Shown piece after piece: positions 62,817 to 64,000 of a DNA stretch of 64,000 bases (positions within the stretch are counted from its first letter, which is position 1; each line of letters begins with the position of its first letter). The translations under genes and the position numbers were made by a program. The stretch comes from Bacteroides cellulosilyticus. Its GTDB lineage: Bacteria > Bacteroidota > Bacteroidia > Bacteroidales > Bacteroidaceae. The DNA is taken from assembly GCF_020091405.1 (NCBI RefSeq), contig NZ_CP081903.1, positions 5,084,501 through 5,148,500 of the forward strand, given 5' to 3'. The notes under the pieces are model-generated. The model saw nothing but the letters and a program-made list of their open reading frames with translations, was not told the origin of the DNA and ran no database searches.

Positions 62817-63371
62817 ATGAAAAAGAGTAATTTGAATTTGGCTGCAACCGTGATGATTTGTGGCGCATTTCTTTTCAGTTCTTGTATCGGTTCTTTCGGC
62901 CTGCACAGTAAATTGGTGAATTGGAACCAAAGTATCGGTACAAAGTTTGTTAATGAGCTTGTTTATCTGGCTTGCAACATTATCCCCGTATATCCTGTTT
63001 GCTATCTGGCAGATGCGTTGGTAATCAACTCCATTGAATTTTGGAGCGGTTCCAATCCGATGGCTAACGTGGGTGATGTGAAGAAAGTGAAAGGTGAAAA
63101 CGGAAACTATCTCGTAAAAACATTGGAGAACGGTTACTCTATCACAAAAGAAGGTGAAACCACTGCTATGGAGCTGGTTTACGACAAAGAATTGAACACT
63201 TGGAATGTGGTTGCAGAAGGTGTTAGCACTGAATTGCTGCAAATGAACGGTGACGGTACTGCACAGATGTATCTGCCGAATGGTGAAGCAATGAATGTGA
63301 CATTGGATGCACAAGGCGTAGCAGCTGCTCGTCAGGCAACGATGATCAACACTTATTACGCTGCACGCTAA
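62817..63371 (+). CDS. DUF3332-type lipoprotein
   Basis: A 184-residue protein. The signal peptide ends at a lipobox FLFSS-C (near residue 22), followed by GSFGLHSKLVNWNQSIGTKFVNELVYLACNIIPVYPVCYLADALVINSIEFWSG, the diagnostic start of DUF3332 proteins, with a second hydrophobic segment. The C-terminal half is beta-rich and polar. The function is unknown; these proteins are widespread and often well expressed in Bacteroides. The start ATG at 62817 is chosen because it opens the signal peptide; the frame continues upstream into the promoter. Confidence 0.85.
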   Translation: MKKSNLNLAATVMICGAFLFSSCIGSFGLHSKLVNWNQSIGTKFVNELVYLACNIIPVYPVCYLADALVINSIEFWSGSNPMANVGDVKKVKGENGNYLVKTLENGYSITKEGETTAMELVYDKELNTWNVVAEGVSTELLQMNGDGTAQMYLPNGEAMNVTLDAQGVAAARQATMINTYYAAR

Positions 63372-63392
63372 TTAAGAAAAAAGCTTGAATAT

Positions 63393-63428
63393 GCGGGCGG
63401 ATGAGCAATCATTCGCCCGTTGCTTTTT
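63393..63428 (+). terminator. Terminator after the DUF3332 gene
   Basis: CGGGCG (63394-63399) pairs with CGCCCG (63414-63419), extended outward by an imperfect GC/GC closure and followed by a T-run at 63424-63428. It lies before the convergent BamA/TamA-type gene and may serve it too. Confidence 0.7.
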
Positions 63429-63446
63429 ATACCCCTCCCGATTTTT

Positions 63447-64000
63447 TTAGAATGGGTAACCTACTGCAAAATGGAAAGCAAAGTCACGTCCGAAGTCAGG
63501 ACGCAGAATGGGATAACGATCCTTTCCCTTTTCAGGGTTAATAGCCTTCATACCACCATCAAAGCGAAGTACAAAGAAATCCAGATCCAGACGTAATCCC
63601 ACACCGTAAGCTACGGCTATTTGCTTATAAAACTGGTCGAACTTGAATTTACCCCCCGGCTGATCCTGATATTCGCGAATCGTCCAAATATTTCCCGCAT
63701 CTACAAACAAAGCACCTCTGAACTTCCAGAATAAACGTGTGCGGTATTCTATACTGGCATCCAGCTTGATGTCACCCGATTGGTTCATGAAGTTACCTTT
63801 TTCATCGGAGAAAGTACCGGGACCGAGACTACGTACCGACCATCCGCGTACACTGTTTGCTCCACCCGAAAAATAACGTTTCTCGAAAGGAATCATCCGT
63901 GCGTTTCCGTAAGGAATGGCAATACCTCCCCCAATATGAAATGCAATGGAGTTACGGTTATCGATGACGATATTTTTGGCAAAGTCCAGGTCGCCCTTTA
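63447..64000 (-). CDS. BamA/TamA-family outer-membrane assembly protein, C-terminal barrel (partial)
   Basis: The last 184 or more residues are present and the frame runs open across the window edge; an internal methionine at 63896 is not the start. Visible are IPFEKRYFSGGANSVRGW (the conserved L6-loop VRGW motif of Omp85 proteins), LDASIEYRTRLFWKFRGALFVDAGNIW, VAYGVGLRLDLDFFVLRFDGGM and a terminal FAVGYPF. It is a second Omp85-type barrel in this window and, unlike the one at 59534, shows the classical VRGW motif. It probably assembles or exports envelope proteins or lipid. Confidence 0.88.
   Translation of the reverse strand, partial: KGDLDFAKNIVIDNRNSIAFHIGGGIAIPYGNARMIPFEKRYFSGGANSVRGWSVRSLGPGTFSDEKGNFMNQSGDIKLDASIEYRTRLFWKFRGALFVDAGNIWTIREYQDQPGGKFKFDQFYKQIAVAYGVGLRLDLDFFVLRFDGGMKAINPEKGKDRYPILRPDFGRDFAFHFAVGYPF

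Overview
The window is chromosomal DNA of a gut Bacteroides-type bacterium (order Bacteroidales). The support is direct: two SusC/SusD pairs, a one-protein hybrid two-component regulator, a Bacteroidales HU-like/VirE gene pair, Wzi- and Wza-type surface polysaccharide genes, and at least nine promoter cores of the Bacteroides form TAnnTTTG, several with TTTG-like -33 boxes 18-20 bp upstream. The species cannot be fixed from sequence alone.

Layout. 1-6 kb: 3' end of serB, an orphan SusC/SusD pair, and a DEAD-box RNA helicase. 6.0-21.9 kb: one minus-strand operon of 14 tightly packed genes for a surface polysaccharide. It runs from Wza-like export lipoprotein and Wzz-like protein through polymerase, flippase, an LTA-synthase-like membrane enzyme, three GT4 glycosyltransferases, a radical SAM/SPASM protein, the initiating sugar-phosphate transferase, Wzi, RfbC and Ugd to a small lipoprotein. 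21.9-26.8 kb: an AT-rich stretch with two tandem paralogous exported proteins, a protein with a T9SS-type C-terminal domain and an unknown outer-membrane protein. 27.0-28.7 kb: an HU-CCDC81/SPOR protein and a zinc-ribbon/FHA protein.

28.7-31.9 kb: a discrete module holding a VirE-type P-loop helicase gene and a divergent HU-like gene broken by an internal deletion. The module is bracketed by matched inverted repeats. Each end has an 18-bp outer motif (17/18 identical), a spacer of exactly 58 bp and a 26-27-bp palindrome built on the same GGTGTAGG core. Its HU gene has a long, highly structured leader. This is the strongest candidate in the window for an undescribed genetic unit.

31.9-48.6 kb: a polysaccharide utilisation locus on the minus strand (HTCS sensor/regulator, secreted protein with sorting domain, GH18 endoglycosidase-like enzyme, BACON lipoprotein, SusC, SusD, and a clan GH-D glycosidase). 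The encoded proteins would sense, bind, cut and import one complex glycan, possibly a host glycan. 48.9-49.2 kb: remnant of an AAA-ATPase/PD-(D/E)XK nuclease-type gene. 49.2-53.4 kb: hexuronate catabolism (uxaB and a LacI-type regulator, divergent from uxaC). 53.5-64 kb: housekeeping and envelope genes: HAD hydrolase, POT-type transporter, MBL-fold hydrolase, tRNA-Lys(CTT), MFS exporter, lipid A phosphoethanolamine transferase overlapping a BamA/TamA-type barrel, NDH-2, DoxX, a DUF3332 lipoprotein, and a second BamA/TamA-type protein cut by the window edge.
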